From Aphanomyces cochlioides (lineage: Eukaryota > Oomycota > Saprolegniomycetes > Saprolegniales > Verrucalvaceae): a DNA stretch of 64,000 nt. Location of the stretch: positions 124,001 to 188,000 of the forward strand of contig JAHQRK010000022.1 in the NCBI GenBank assembly GCA_019828595.1. Reading direction: 5' to 3'. A model generated the notes under the pieces. The model was not told the origin of the DNA. It saw only the letters and a program-made list of their open reading frames with translations, and did not search any database. Below, one piece after another: positions 29,040 through 38,612 of the stretch. The translations under genes were made by a program, and so were the position numbers. The number at the start of each line of letters is the position of its first letter. The stretch's first letter is position 1.

Positions 29040-30254
29040 CTAGGCTGAATTGGAAATCAATTTGGCTTTTCGTTTTCTTGATTCGCTTCGACGTTGGGAC
29101 TTCGATTTCTTCGGTGTTTGTAAGCTAACACGGCGAATATGTCGGATAAAACTGACTCTTGGCATCTGACCCAGGGGGTATACATTTTCATTGTCTTGGA
29201 TCATACATAGACTTCGGTCTATGCAGCGCTTGTATCGCTTGGCGAGGACCCAGCAATGGGATGTTGAATCAGTGACAGAAACAACCAAGAATTCTCCGTC
29301 AGGCTCATCCAATATCGCTCTACAGATATCACGAATTGGATCACCCACCGATTGCTTGAGCAGTTGACGGGAGAATATGGCGTCGTTGTAGTGGAATCCA
29401 TGTGTGTATGCCAGCTTGAGAAAATCATGCATCTTGGAAGGGGGAATGCCCGCGTCTTGAGGAACTCCATGGGCCTCTTTGAAACCCGAAATGACTTCTT
29501 CGCTGAGCTCAAAATTGGAGACATTCAAATTGGTAGCAACGATTCGGATTGCAGCCGCAAGACAAGATTTGTCACTGTTGTTGCCAATTTCTAGCCACAG
29601 AGGATCCATCGCTCGAAATTCAGCAAGCGTTGGGGCGAGACCAGTGTTCGTGAGGAAGTGGGCTCCAGCTTGTCGCCATCGTTGGTACATCGCCACGGCT
29701 TCTTGACACCCGCTGAGGTCTTTTTCGTCGAACCAGTCTTTGTCGAGTCCATCCGGGCGTTGAAACTTCCAGTTGACTTGGTATTGAATAGTTGAAATTC
29801 GATTTCGCATTGATGCCACTTCGCGGTGGTCATCGATAAACAACACTTCATCGATGTCATCATCGTCGGTTGGAATTCGCAGAGTGCGTGGGCGGTTGGT
29901 TGGGGCATCAGCCGTTGTCGCATTCGTTTGTGGCCTGGCTGGAACAGAAACATCGTCCAATAGATCCATGAGGGATGGTAGCGGAGATCCATTGTCATTG
30001 CCCAAGGGGTCAAATTCGCGGGTGCTCGAGTTCAAAATGGACATATCAGGAGTAAATTGGTGTTCTTCAGTTGTAACTGGACTTGAAGGACGAGTGTCGG
30101 ATGATTGCGTCATAGGTACAGAAATCTCAACTCCATCCACTCCCTCAAGAGTAATCCCTGGAGACATCGAGCTCCCCACACCTCGTGTAGTTATGGGTCT
30201 CGACGTCTGCGCGGGGAGTACGCTATCGGCAGTGAAAATCGTTGAAGCTTCCAT
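29040..30254 (-). CDS. ORF3: chromodomain-like plus papain-type cysteine-peptidase-like protein, 404 aa
   Basis: Start chosen at the first ATG (30252-30254); the open frame upstream begins only with TTG/GTG and its sequence varies between copies. The Ser/Thr/Asp-rich N-terminus is followed at about residues 137-195 by a chromodomain-like pattern: VLFIDDHR, then YQVNWKF, DKDWFDEKDL and CQEAVAMYQRW. C-terminal to it are DKSCLAAAI (candidate catalytic Cys ~231), TSHCWVL (His ~333) and IQDN (Asp/Asn ~354-355), the Cys-His-Asp/Asn order of papain-fold peptidases (OTU, C39 or Josephin type unresolved). It ends in a Lys/Arg-rich tail. Chromatin targeting and proteolysis or deubiquitination are inferences; neither B nor C has this ORF. 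Confidence 0.8.
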   Translation of the reverse strand: MEASTIFTADSVLPAQTSRPITTRGVGSSMSPGITLEGVDGVEISVPMTQSSDTRPSSPVTTEEHQFTPDMSILNSSTREFDPLGNDNGSPLPSLMDLLDDVSVPARPQTNATTADAPTNRPRTLRIPTDDDDIDEVLFIDDHREVASMRNRISTIQYQVNWKFQRPDGLDKDWFDEKDLSGCQEAVAMYQRWRQAGAHFLTNTGLAPTLAEFRAMDPLWLEIGNNSDKSCLAAAIRIVATNLNVSNFELSEEVISGFKEAHGVPQDAGIPPSKMHDFLKLAYTHGFHYNDAIFSRQLLKQSVGDPIRDICRAILDEPDGEFLVVSVTDSTSHCWVLAKRYKRCIDRSLCMIQDNENVYPLGQMPRVSFIRHIRRVSLQTPKKSKSQRRSESRKRKAKLISNSA

Positions 30255-30467
30255 TGTTGTTGTCTTGGGTAAAATCAAAAGTGAGTCTTGGAGAATTGTT
30301 TTGAGATTCTCACTGAACTTATTCTCAGTTGCGACACTTGAGTCAGGCACGATTTGATTGGGCAGTGAAATGTTTTGCGCGGATCGTGAGTGATGGTCGC
30401 CAGGATTCCCAATCAAAAATTCAGCTGGGATACCAAGTCAAGAATACAGCTGGGGCTTGTAATCAAA

Positions 30468-33400
30468 TTACTGGTGTTCAACTCGAAAAGACATGGGATA
30501 TTTTTCGAATAGCTCGTTGTATCCAGCTTGAGAGAAAAGGACTGAGACCGCTTCGATGATGTTTCGATAGTCGAAGTCGTCAGGCGAGAGCAAACGAATT
30601 GTTCGCCTGATGGAAGCTGTCCAACTGACAAATATAATCTCGTTCCATAGTAAAATCGGTAGAGGCCTTTTGCCATCGAACTTGGTTGCATTTCTTTGAG
30701 TCCATAAGGAGTACGTGATGGAAGCACAAAGGAGGGACCATAATTTGAATAATGCGTCATGCAGGTGTTTTCCTCGCGTATTGGTCTTGAAGCGACTGAT
30801 ATTCGTGGTGGTTGCCCAATCAAACTTAACACCATAAGCTCTCCATGCTCGCTCTTGGAACATCCAAACTTGATGTACATGATGACATGTATGGAAGGCA
30901 TGATGAAAAGTCTCAACATCCGAGCAATCTTCATAGACACAACAAATAGCGTCAGGGTTTTGGATCTGCATATAGGAAAACCTCGAGTTGACGGGTAACA
31001 TCTTCATGTGCAATCGAAACCATACATCGCCTTGAACAGGTGGAGGTAGATTACACACAGTACGAATGAGACGGATATACTTTGCTATGTCTTTGTCAGT
31101 TCTTGTCGTAGTCTTCATAGGATGTATAGCTTCAGTCTGGGGGGCGTGGTAAGCTAAATGCACCACGTTTTTCTTGGGCCACGACTCGAAAGGTAAATCA
31201 GCATCCTTGATTCTGGCTGTAAACGGATGTTGACAAGTCGGGACATTAGGCAGTGGCGACCCTTGCCGAATGTCAAACGATCGAACAACTTTGTCGAAGA
31301 TTCGTGTGAGTTGATTGTAAATGTCGGTTGTGCGGGGCAATGTGGCAAAGTCCATGACTCCGTCCTGGTTTAGACAAACTTGGGCAGCTGGATTGTTCGA
31401 CGACATTCGGTTCACGAACATGGTCTCTGTTGGCCAAGCGCCATGTGGGGTCAGGAAATCCTTCAGGCATCTGAGACCATTTTTGGCCCCGTGGCGGCAC
31501 CAGAGACGCATGTCTTCATCTTTCACGACATTTGCTAACATCTTAGCAGAGCCGAAGTGCATTGCGTCGTAGGCTGTGAGCCATACCGGGAGGTTCAGTA
31601 CCGTGTCGAGATTTGGAGGCACGCCGATTCGCTTACTCATGTCTGTGGCTGACCAATGTTTCCAAGTATCAAGCCACAGTGGATGGAGCTCGCGAAGCAA
31701 AAGCCACTTGGAGCTTGCATTTGGGTAGTATGAAAAAAAATCGAATGGGTGACTGTCTCGGAATAACTGATGTATTGTGCGGCTAAATTGTCGCTGTACA
31801 AGTTTCTTCCACACCAGGATTTCACCAGGAGAATCGGCAGACATAAAGAGCTGTAAACGAAGAAGGCGTTGTGTTCGCAGCCTCGATGCAATGTGGGGGA
31901 TTCCCAAGCCTAAAGGCTTGTCGTACTGCCACCTTCTATGGATTGAGGGACGGTAACTCTCATCGAGCTGGGTCTTGCGGCAAAGTATGAACTTGTTTAA
32001 CATTTGTTGCCACGTAACGACCATAGCAGGAGGCACAGGTACAACGGCTGTTACATGCCACAACATAGATAGCAACATCGTGGAGGCAATAAGCTTTCGG
32101 CCCTGCAATGTCCTTGCTCGTTTACCCCATAGTTGAAAGGACGAGATGAATTTGTCGTTGAGTTTTTGAAGTTGGGAGTCAGCCGAAAGTCGATGGCCAA
32201 AGAGAATACCAAGATATTTCGTACACTGACCAGTTGGTACGATATTGAGCAAACCATCTGCTTCGATGTCTTCTTGATCGAGATGGTCGTTGAGAACCAA
32301 GGTCATGCACTTGGAACGATTCAGACGGGCCCCTGAAGCCGTGCAAAACTCTTCCACAATTGCCATTTGCTCCACAGCAGATTGCAGCGAGTTTGATAAC
32401 AACGTCGAGTCGTCGGCAAAGAATATACTCGTAATAACTGAGTCGTGGGGGAGAGCGATTCCAAGATGTGGGGACGCTCGGAGCATCTCACCAAGAGGTT
32501 CTAGGTATAGGACGAACAGTAGGCATGATAAAGGACAGCCTTGTTTGACGCCTCGGGTAGGTCGGATCTTAGGGCCAAGCTCGCCATTGAAGATGATCTG
32601 GACCAAAGGTGAGTCGTACAAAAGAGCTACCCACGCAATGAAACCATCACCAGTGTTGACTTCTCTCAGCACATCAAGCATGAATTCTCGATCCACCATG
32701 TCGTACGCTTTCGAAAAGTCAAGGAATGTTGCATAGTAGTCGTGATCTTCGTTGGTGCAAAACGTTTGCAAAGTTTGCACAAGCAGGACGTGGTCATGCA
32801 GCCGTCGTCCTGGGACAAAGCCAGCTTGACTTGGGTGAATGAGATGAGGAGCTACTGTAGCCAGGCGATAAGCGAGGGCACGGGATAGTATCTTCACCTC
32901 CACTGACATGAGTGCAATAGGTCGGTAGTTTCCAGGATCGCCTCGATCACCAGCTTTGAAGAGCAGAGCCACAGCACTACGCCTTTGTTGAAGGAGTAGT
33001 TTACCGTGGTGGTGAAGTTGGTAGTTGAAGACCCTGACCAGGATTTCGGAGAAAGCCTCGGGTGCTACTTGGAAGAAGGCCGCTGGCCATCCATCAGGAC
33101 CAGGAGACTTGTTTGGACTCATTGTCTTGAGAGCACTACACAGCTCGGCTGCTGTGATAGGTCTGTCTAGCTCCTCGCGTTGCTCATCATTGAGTTTGCG
33201 GGAGATAAACCGTATGACAGCCCTCCGCCTCGCCCGGTTTAGCCGAGGTTGTTCGCCACGAGTGGTAGTCATTATTGCCTTCCAATGGGCAGTGAATCTC
33301 TCTTTGATAGTGGTAGGATCAGACACGGGAATGCCATCGACGTTGACCGTCGTGATAGGAACCTTGAGTCCTTGTGGCCTTCGAAAGAAGTGGCTCGTAC

Positions 33401-34583
33401 CGCGTTCGTTGACATTTGCATGAAAATCGAATTGCTGATCCATGCGGTATTGGCGATATTCGATTCTTGCGTTTTCCAGCGCCAACCGAGTAGCATCAAC
33501 GGCAGCCTCGTCGAGCAAGCCAGCTTCGTATGATCGTTGTGCAGATATATGTCTCAGTTTTAGGCTTTTGAGCTCGTGTTGCATGGATTGGAGGTGGTGG
33601 CGATGACATTGTTGTAAACGTCGTTTGATTCGCTTAAGCCACCCATACCAGACGGCTCCCATGTTTGTCGATTCGTCCGCACGCATCTCAGAGAGGAGGT
33701 GTGATGCCTCTTCTCGTATGGCTTTGATGACGAGCGGGTCTTTGAGTAGCTCTCTCGGCAGCCTCCAGTAGCCACGGGTCGTGGGTGTATGACTTGTAGA
33801 GAGAACGACAGTGTGCTCCAAGTGATCTCCGGCAAAGCTGTTAGTGGCATATTTTGAGCTTTGGTAGGATTGGGCAACTAAATCTTGGTCAATGAACCAG
33901 TAGTCCAGACGATTGCTTCGTCCTGGACCGCTTGCCAGTCTTTCGTGAGGGTGGTGTAGGCGCCACGCGTCGATGACTCCTAGTTGTGACAGCCAGGCAA
34001 GACATTCGACTTTTCCAAAGGTGTGATCTTGCCGTGGTTTGGAAGCATCGAGGTGTTCGTTGACAGGAAGGTTAAAATCTCCCCCAACCAGGTGTACGCT
34101 GTTAGCTTCAAAAGCGCGAGGGAGACTGTCAAAGAAACTAGCCCGATGTTGAGGGGTAACTGGCGCGTAAATGTTGTGGATGTAGACTGGGGTTTCATCC
34201 CAGTACGTTTTGATCACAATATAACGGCCAGGGATATCGTGTTGTGATAAGTGCACCAGGCTTGAGAATCCAGGCATCGATTCGTGAAAGTATGATGCAA
34301 CGCCACATCGACGGTTGTTCAAATTGTCCGTGCGGGTTGTTCGTAAGTCGTTGGTAAAAAGTTTGTACTTGCTAACACCCACTTCGTTGTCGAGGTGAGT
34401 GTGGAAAGTGTCAAGATGTTTTGCGTTGTTGAGTTTCGTTTCTTGAAAGAGAACAGCTTGTGTCGGTTTCCGAAGACGCCGTGCAACAAGATGTCCGTTT
34501 TCTTTCAGCCCATTGAGGTTGCTCGTCGTCACTTCAAGTATGGGGAGCTTGACAAAATGACCAGCCGCGACCACTTTAGCCAC
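30468..34583 (-). CDS. ORF2: AP endonuclease-reverse transcriptase, 1371 aa
   Basis: AP-endonuclease-like domain at 1-260: SNLNG 21-25, QET 47-49, GGDFN 167-171, RLDY 225-228 and GDH 252-254. The RT domain lies at about 480-830: NKSPGPDGWP 491-500, GNYRPIAL 551-558, motif A FLDFSKAYD 620-628, motif B RGVKQGCPLS 677-686 and FFADD 721-725. The C-terminal zf-RVT-like cluster has Cys 1214/1215, Cys 1220, His 1227/1228 and Cys 1233. No RNase H domain was seen. Expected to nick the tRNA strand after nt 14 and extend from the 3' OH. The first codon is GTG, 8 nt overlapping ORF1 in the +1 frame. The next Met is deep inside the endonuclease, so non-AUG initiation or recoding is implied. Confidence 0.95.
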   Translation of the reverse strand: MAKVVAAGHFVKLPILEVTTSNLNGLKENGHLVARRLRKPTQAVLFQETKLNNAKHLDTFHTHLDNEVGVSKYKLFTNDLRTTRTDNLNNRRCGVASYFHESMPGFSSLVHLSQHDIPGRYIVIKTYWDETPVYIHNIYAPVTPQHRASFFDSLPRAFEANSVHLVGGDFNLPVNEHLDASKPRQDHTFGKVECLAWLSQLGVIDAWRLHHPHERLASGPGRSNRLDYWFIDQDLVAQSYQSSKYATNSFAGDHLEHTVVLSTSHTPTTRGYWRLPRELLKDPLVIKAIREEASHLLSEMRADESTNMGAVWYGWLKRIKRRLQQCHRHHLQSMQHELKSLKLRHISAQRSYEAGLLDEAAVDATRLALENARIEYRQYRMDQQFDFHANVNERGTSHFFRRPQGLKVPITTVNVDGIPVSDPTTIKERFTAHWKAIMTTTRGEQPRLNRARRRAVIRFISRKLNDEQREELDRPITAAELCSALKTMSPNKSPGPDGWPAAFFQVAPEAFSEILVRVFNYQLHHHGKLLLQQRRSAVALLFKAGDRGDPGNYRPIALMSVEVKILSRALAYRLATVAPHLIHPSQAGFVPGRRLHDHVLLVQTLQTFCTNEDHDYYATFLDFSKAYDMVDREFMLDVLREVNTGDGFIAWVALLYDSPLVQIIFNGELGPKIRPTRGVKQGCPLSCLLFVLYLEPLGEMLRASPHLGIALPHDSVITSIFFADDSTLLSNSLQSAVEQMAIVEEFCTASGARLNRSKCMTLVLNDHLDQEDIEADGLLNIVPTGQCTKYLGILFGHRLSADSQLQKLNDKFISSFQLWGKRARTLQGRKLIASTMLLSMLWHVTAVVPVPPAMVVTWQQMLNKFILCRKTQLDESYRPSIHRRWQYDKPLGLGIPHIASRLRTQRLLRLQLFMSADSPGEILVWKKLVQRQFSRTIHQLFRDSHPFDFFSYYPNASSKWLLLRELHPLWLDTWKHWSATDMSKRIGVPPNLDTVLNLPVWLTAYDAMHFGSAKMLANVVKDEDMRLWCRHGAKNGLRCLKDFLTPHGAWPTETMFVNRMSSNNPAAQVCLNQDGVMDFATLPRTTDIYNQLTRIFDKVVRSFDIRQGSPLPNVPTCQHPFTARIKDADLPFESWPKKNVVHLAYHAPQTEAIHPMKTTTRTDKDIAKYIRLIRTVCNLPPPVQGDVWFRLHMKMLPVNSRFSYMQIQNPDAICCVYEDCSDVETFHHAFHTCHHVHQVWMFQERAWRAYGVKFDWATTTNISRFKTNTRGKHLHDALFKLWSLLCASITYSLWTQRNATKFDGKRPLPILLWNEIIFVSWTASIRRTIRLLSPDDFDYRNIIEAVSVLFSQAGYNELFEKYPMSFRVEHQ

Positions 34584-37041
34584 GGGAAGCGATCGTTGTG
34601 AGATCCGCTAGGTCGCCGTGAATTAAAGTAGGTTCGCTTGGGTGAAACATGACTTGATTGTGGAGAGTGATATCCAAATCGTTGCTTTCGTGTAGTTGAA
34701 GGATTTTTGTCATGATGTGACACATCGATTCTCCGTCGCCAGTGTACATGAATTCCATTCTGTTCCATATGTGGAGGCCAAGGTCGGTGTACATCAGGAG
34801 TGACATGAGCGTTTCGGAGGATAGACTGCGTTTACCAAGGCGAGAGGGTAACGCTGTCACTGGACTTTTTGTTGAGGCCAAAATTGCCGCATCGCTATTG
34901 AAATATAGTGGAGCATGAACTGCCATCAATACTTCTGCAATGGCCAGCACTTCTTCGACTTCAACTCTGTTGAGGACGATGTCATCATCGGTGATGATTG
35001 CCTCGATGAGTGGGAGGTTGTTGACCATCTTCTGGTCACTGAACACCGAGATCACGTGGTCGTGAGTGATTGGAGTGCCGAATGTTGCCTCGTAGAGCTG
35101 ACCAAAAGATTTTGTGCCACCACCAGACGCTCTTAGCCAACGATTAAGCAGTCGAAGACGAACAAAGTATTCGAAGCTGTCACGATTGGAGACAAAAATT
35201 TGGTGCAGTTGCAGTCCAAATTCGATTGGCGCACGTTCTAGATGGATGCAGATCGTGTCAACACGCCCGTCCGTAATCAATTTCAATAAGTTGAAGGAAT
35301 CGTGCGCTAACGCTTCCTTAACTTGGGCCGGGATATGTTGTGGTGCGTTTTGAGCCTTGGTGTCAAGGTCGTTGAGCTCGGCAAGTATGGCATCGAGAGA
35401 CTTCTCAAACCTTTGGATTGAGCCCTCGTGGGGTTTGATCCCGCTAATGAACTCTTCAGCGGCAACGTGCACCTTGTCACCAGATTTGAGTGTCAGCTTT
35501 GGAACAAATACTTTGACAGTGGTGTTGCCAACTGTCGTTTCGTGTTCCTCGGGCTCAACATTAGCGCGTTCGTCCAGAGCCGCAAACATGTTCGGGGAGA
35601 TCCAAGGACGATCAGGAGCTGGGATTGAGCCAGCGGAGATTGGGGTTTTCTTTCTTTTGCCTGTAGTTTGAACTTCAGTCCATTCCTTGTTGCTGTCTCG
35701 GGTCGTTTTCTGCCGTTTGGCAGTGGATGTCGAGACAGCGGCGTCTCCCCGTGGGCGGTGAGGGGTTGCGTGAAGTCCATGTTGGGTGGCGATTACATCG
35801 AGGTCAAGGCGCGCGAGCTTCTTGTCACGGTAAAACCATCCTTGACCAAACACGCGGAGGCACCGACCCTTGAAAATGAATTCTTCAATTGATCGACCGT
35901 CATTGTGCATAGATTCGGGTATAGCTGTCCCTTCAAAATACAAGCGATAACGAGAGCTAGCCAAGCCAGTCGTCGAGGAAACTGTGGAGTATGAGCCCCA
36001 CAAAAAGCGCGGCTCAAGCTTTGACATGATGCTGAACATGAGACGTTCTTCATCCTGTCCTTGGAGACCAGATGGGATATCGATGAAATATCCATCAAGT
36101 ATATGGGGCTCAGTCATGACAAATCTCTGAGAGCTGCCATCCTTTGCCACTTGGATCTTGAGAGAGACTCCACGCAGCTTTTTAAGAGCATCTTCAGAGG
36201 CTATGCCCCACTTGAGAAGACGATTGGAGACATCTTTCTCGCACTTGATGACATCGACAAATGCATCGTCCAAATCAAGCGCTTGGTTGTCAAACAATAG
36301 AGATGTCATTGCCTTGGAGATGTCGATGTATTTGGTGTATTGGCCAGTGGACATTTGTAGCCAGCCAACAACATCTCTGGGGGAATGTTTTTGGATGGGC
36401 AAAGTGTCGTCAAACGTGAGAGATCCTGTCGCGCGTTTTTGCAACAAGGACGCCAGCTCGGCCATAGTTGGTCGATAATGGCCGACGTCACTGTTCCGCT
36501 GAGCCTTGGCAGATTTAGCTCTCTGCTTGGCTTGGAATTCCCACACGCATTCGTTTGGCTTTTTGGTCGAGGTGTTCGACTCGGGTGGTATTGGCACGGA
36601 GCGTGTTGTAGCAGGAGGCGAGGCATCGATTTGAGCTTCAGGCTCCATTTCCACATCAACATTGGTGTCGCAAATCGATTGGTCTTCAGAGCGCGGCTCC
36701 AGCTCAGTGGCTTGAGTAATCGGTGGGGTATGTGGTTGGTTGTTGTTGGAGATATCCTCTATGTCTTCATCAGGCATCGGAGAAACATTATCCTTGTTGA
36801 CAGTTTTGTCGCTGGTACGAGCGCTTGGTAATGGCACGCGACCACCGAGTGTAGCAAGACGTATGGGCGGTTGAGCAGCAGGCGGAGTTTTGTCGATGAT
36901 TGAGTCAGGTTCATCGTCATCATCATCGTCAACAATCACCTCCATGATACTAGAAGCGTCCGAGGTATTGCGAAAGGGAGAGGCAGAAAAAGCTGAGGGC
37001 TTGTGTGCATGAGCACGGCTGGAAGAGCGGGTAGTCGCCAT
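34576..37041 (-). CDS. ORF1 (retrotransposon nucleocapsid-like), 821 aa
   Basis: ATG at 37039-37041; the open frame extends further into the neighbouring tRNA remnant but the same ATG is used in A1 and A6. It has an acidic run of Asp at 38-43, a disordered region to ~165, and a conserved core at about 190-415 (GWLQM, LLKWGIAS, RYRLYFEG, FKGRCLRVFGQGW) shared with B and recognisable in C. Basic clusters KRQK and GKRKK at ~442-465 are NLS-like, and SPNMFAALDE at ~482-491 resembles a gag/ORF1 motif. No zinc knuckle was seen. RNA binding and RNP formation are inferred. Confidence 0.85.
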   Translation of the reverse strand: MATTRSSSRAHAHKPSAFSASPFRNTSDASSIMEVIVDDDDDDEPDSIIDKTPPAAQPPIRLATLGGRVPLPSARTSDKTVNKDNVSPMPDEDIEDISNNNQPHTPPITQATELEPRSEDQSICDTNVDVEMEPEAQIDASPPATTRSVPIPPESNTSTKKPNECVWEFQAKQRAKSAKAQRNSDVGHYRPTMAELASLLQKRATGSLTFDDTLPIQKHSPRDVVGWLQMSTGQYTKYIDISKAMTSLLFDNQALDLDDAFVDVIKCEKDVSNRLLKWGIASEDALKKLRGVSLKIQVAKDGSSQRFVMTEPHILDGYFIDIPSGLQGQDEERLMFSIMSKLEPRFLWGSYSTVSSTTGLASSRYRLYFEGTAIPESMHNDGRSIEEFIFKGRCLRVFGQGWFYRDKKLARLDLDVIATQHGLHATPHRPRGDAAVSTSTAKRQKTTRDSNKEWTEVQTTGKRKKTPISAGSIPAPDRPWISPNMFAALDERANVEPEEHETTVGNTTVKVFVPKLTLKSGDKVHVAAEEFISGIKPHEGSIQRFEKSLDAILAELNDLDTKAQNAPQHIPAQVKEALAHDSFNLLKLITDGRVDTICIHLERAPIEFGLQLHQIFVSNRDSFEYFVRLRLLNRWLRASGGGTKSFGQLYEATFGTPITHDHVISVFSDQKMVNNLPLIEAIITDDDIVLNRVEVEEVLAIAEVLMAVHAPLYFNSDAAILASTKSPVTALPSRLGKRSLSSETLMSLLMYTDLGLHIWNRMEFMYTGDGESMCHIMTKILQLHESNDLDITLHNQVMFHPSEPTLIHGDLADLTTIASRG

Positions 37042-37092
37042 GTTGTCAGTTTTGGACAGTGGTACTGCGGGGTAGCTGGCAAATTGGAAACT
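37042..37092 (-). promoter_or_regulatory. Family A 5' leader of A4
   Basis: Same 51 nt as in A1. It abuts the next tRNA remnant, so each element starts from a constant upstream sequence (antisense tRNA nt 14-1). Confidence 0.5.
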
Positions 37093-37106
37093 GCCGCGAT
37101 AGCTCA
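37093..37106 (+). repeat. tRNA-Phe nt 1-14 remnant (A4/A5 boundary)
   Basis: gccgcgatagctca, joined on the right to the A5 3' end. Confidence 0.95.
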
Positions 37107-37184
37107 ATGTCAATGGGGAGTCTATTTGTAGTTAATGTAAACTACAAACTAATATTGCCCGAAGGCTCATCCCATTTCCAACTG

Positions 37185-38399
37185 CTAGGCTGAATTGGAA
37201 ATCAATTTGGCTTTTCGTTTTCTTGATTCGCTGCGACGTTGGGACTTCGATTTCTTCGGTGTTTGTAAGCTAACACGGCGAATATGTCGGATAAAACTGA
37301 CTCTTGGCATCTGACCCAGGGGGTATACATTTTCATTGTCTTGGATCATACATAGACTTCGGTCTATGCAGCGCTTGTATCGCTTGGCGAGGACCCAGCA
37401 ATGGGATGTTGAATCAGTGACAGAAACAACCAAGAATTCTCCGTCAGGCTCATCCAATATCGCTCTACAGATATCACGAATTGGATCACCCACCGATTGC
37501 TTGAGCAGTTGACGGGAGAATATGGCGTCGTTGTAGTGGAATCCATGTGTGTATGCCAGCTTGAGAAAATCATGCATCTTGGAAGGGGGAATGCCCGCGT
37601 CTTGAGGAACTCCATGGGCCTCTTTGAAACCCGAAATGACTTCTTCGCTGAGCTCAAAATTGGAGACATTCAAATTGGTAGCAACGATTCGGATTGCAGC
37701 CGCAAGACAAGATTTGTCACTGTTGTTGCCAATTTCTAGCCACAGAGGATCCATCGCTCGAAATTCAGCAAGCGTTGGGGCGAGACCAGTGTTCGTGAGG
37801 AAGTGGGCTCCAGCTTGTCGCCATCGTTGGTACATCGCCACGGCTTCTTGACACCCGCTGAGGTCTTTTTCGTCGAACCAGTCTTTGTCGAGTCCATCCG
37901 GGCGTTGAAACTTCCAGTTGACTTGGTATTGAATAGTTGAAATTCGATTTCGCATTGATGCCACTTCGCGGTGGTCATCGATAAACAACACTTCATCGAT
38001 GTCATCATCGTCGGTTGGAATTCGCAGAGTGCGTGGGCGGTTGGTTGGGGCATCAGCCGTTGTCGCATTCGTTTGTGGCCTGGCTGGAACAGAAACATCG
38101 TCCAATAGATCCATGAGGGATGGTAGCGGAGATCCATTGTCATTGCCCAAGGGGTCAAATTCGCGGGTGCTCGAGTTCAAAATGGACATATCAGGAGTAA
38201 ATTGGTGTTCTTCAGTTGTAACTGGACTTGAAGGACGAGTGTCGGATGATTGCGTCATAGGTACAGAAATCTCAACTCCATCCACTCCCTCAAGAGTAAT
38301 CCCTGGAGACATCGAGCTCCCCACACCTCGTGTAGTTATGGGTCTCGACGTCTGCGCGGGGAGTACGCTATCGGCAGTGAAAATCGTTGAAGCTTCCAT
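37185..38399 (-). CDS. ORF3 of A5, chromodomain/cysteine-peptidase-like, 404 aa
   Basis: Intact; ATG at 38397-38399. The protein sequence matches ORF3 of A4 at all positions I compared. A nucleotide difference near 37233 (ctgcgacg where A4 has cttcgacg) is silent. The truncated parent lacks a 5' leader, so expression is doubtful. Confidence 0.82.
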   Translation of the reverse strand: MEASTIFTADSVLPAQTSRPITTRGVGSSMSPGITLEGVDGVEISVPMTQSSDTRPSSPVTTEEHQFTPDMSILNSSTREFDPLGNDNGSPLPSLMDLLDDVSVPARPQTNATTADAPTNRPRTLRIPTDDDDIDEVLFIDDHREVASMRNRISTIQYQVNWKFQRPDGLDKDWFDEKDLSGCQEAVAMYQRWRQAGAHFLTNTGLAPTLAEFRAMDPLWLEIGNNSDKSCLAAAIRIVATNLNVSNFELSEEVISGFKEAHGVPQDAGIPPSKMHDFLKLAYTHGFHYNDAIFSRQLLKQSVGDPIRDICRAILDEPDGEFLVVSVTDSTSHCWVLAKRYKRCIDRSLCMIQDNENVYPLGQMPRVSFIRHIRRVSLQTPKKSKSQRRSESRKRKAKLISNSA

Positions 38400-38612
38400 T
38401 GTTGTTGTCTTGGGTAAAATCAAAAGTGAGTCTTGGAGAATTGTTTTGAGATTCTCACTGAACTTATTCTCAGTTGCGACACTTGAGTCAGGCACGATTT
38501 GATTGGGCAGTGAAATGTTTTGCGCGGATCGTGAGTGATGGTCGCCAGGATTCCCAATCAAAAATTCAGCTGGGATACCAAGTCAAGAATACAGCTGGGG
38601 CTTGTAATCAAA

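Larger units (their letters stand above)
28962..37092 (-). mobile_element. Family A retrotransposon, copy A4 (full length, intact; reference copy)
   Basis: 8131 bp with all three ORFs open, a complete 5' leader and the 3' hairpin. It is the middle member of a three-element stack. With A6 it is one of two copies in the window that could supply every family A protein. Confidence 0.96.

Noticed and set aside
30255..30416. Extension of ORF3 by 54 residues upstream of its ATG
   Set aside because: The extension starts only at TTG, follows a TGA shortly before, and its upstream part is replaced by variable A runs in A2 and A7.
36600..37113. Longer ORF1 start for A4 reaching into the tRNA remnant (845 codons)
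   Set aside because: The extra 24 residues come from the leader and neighbouring target sequence. A1, A4 and A6 share the ATG at the position used here.
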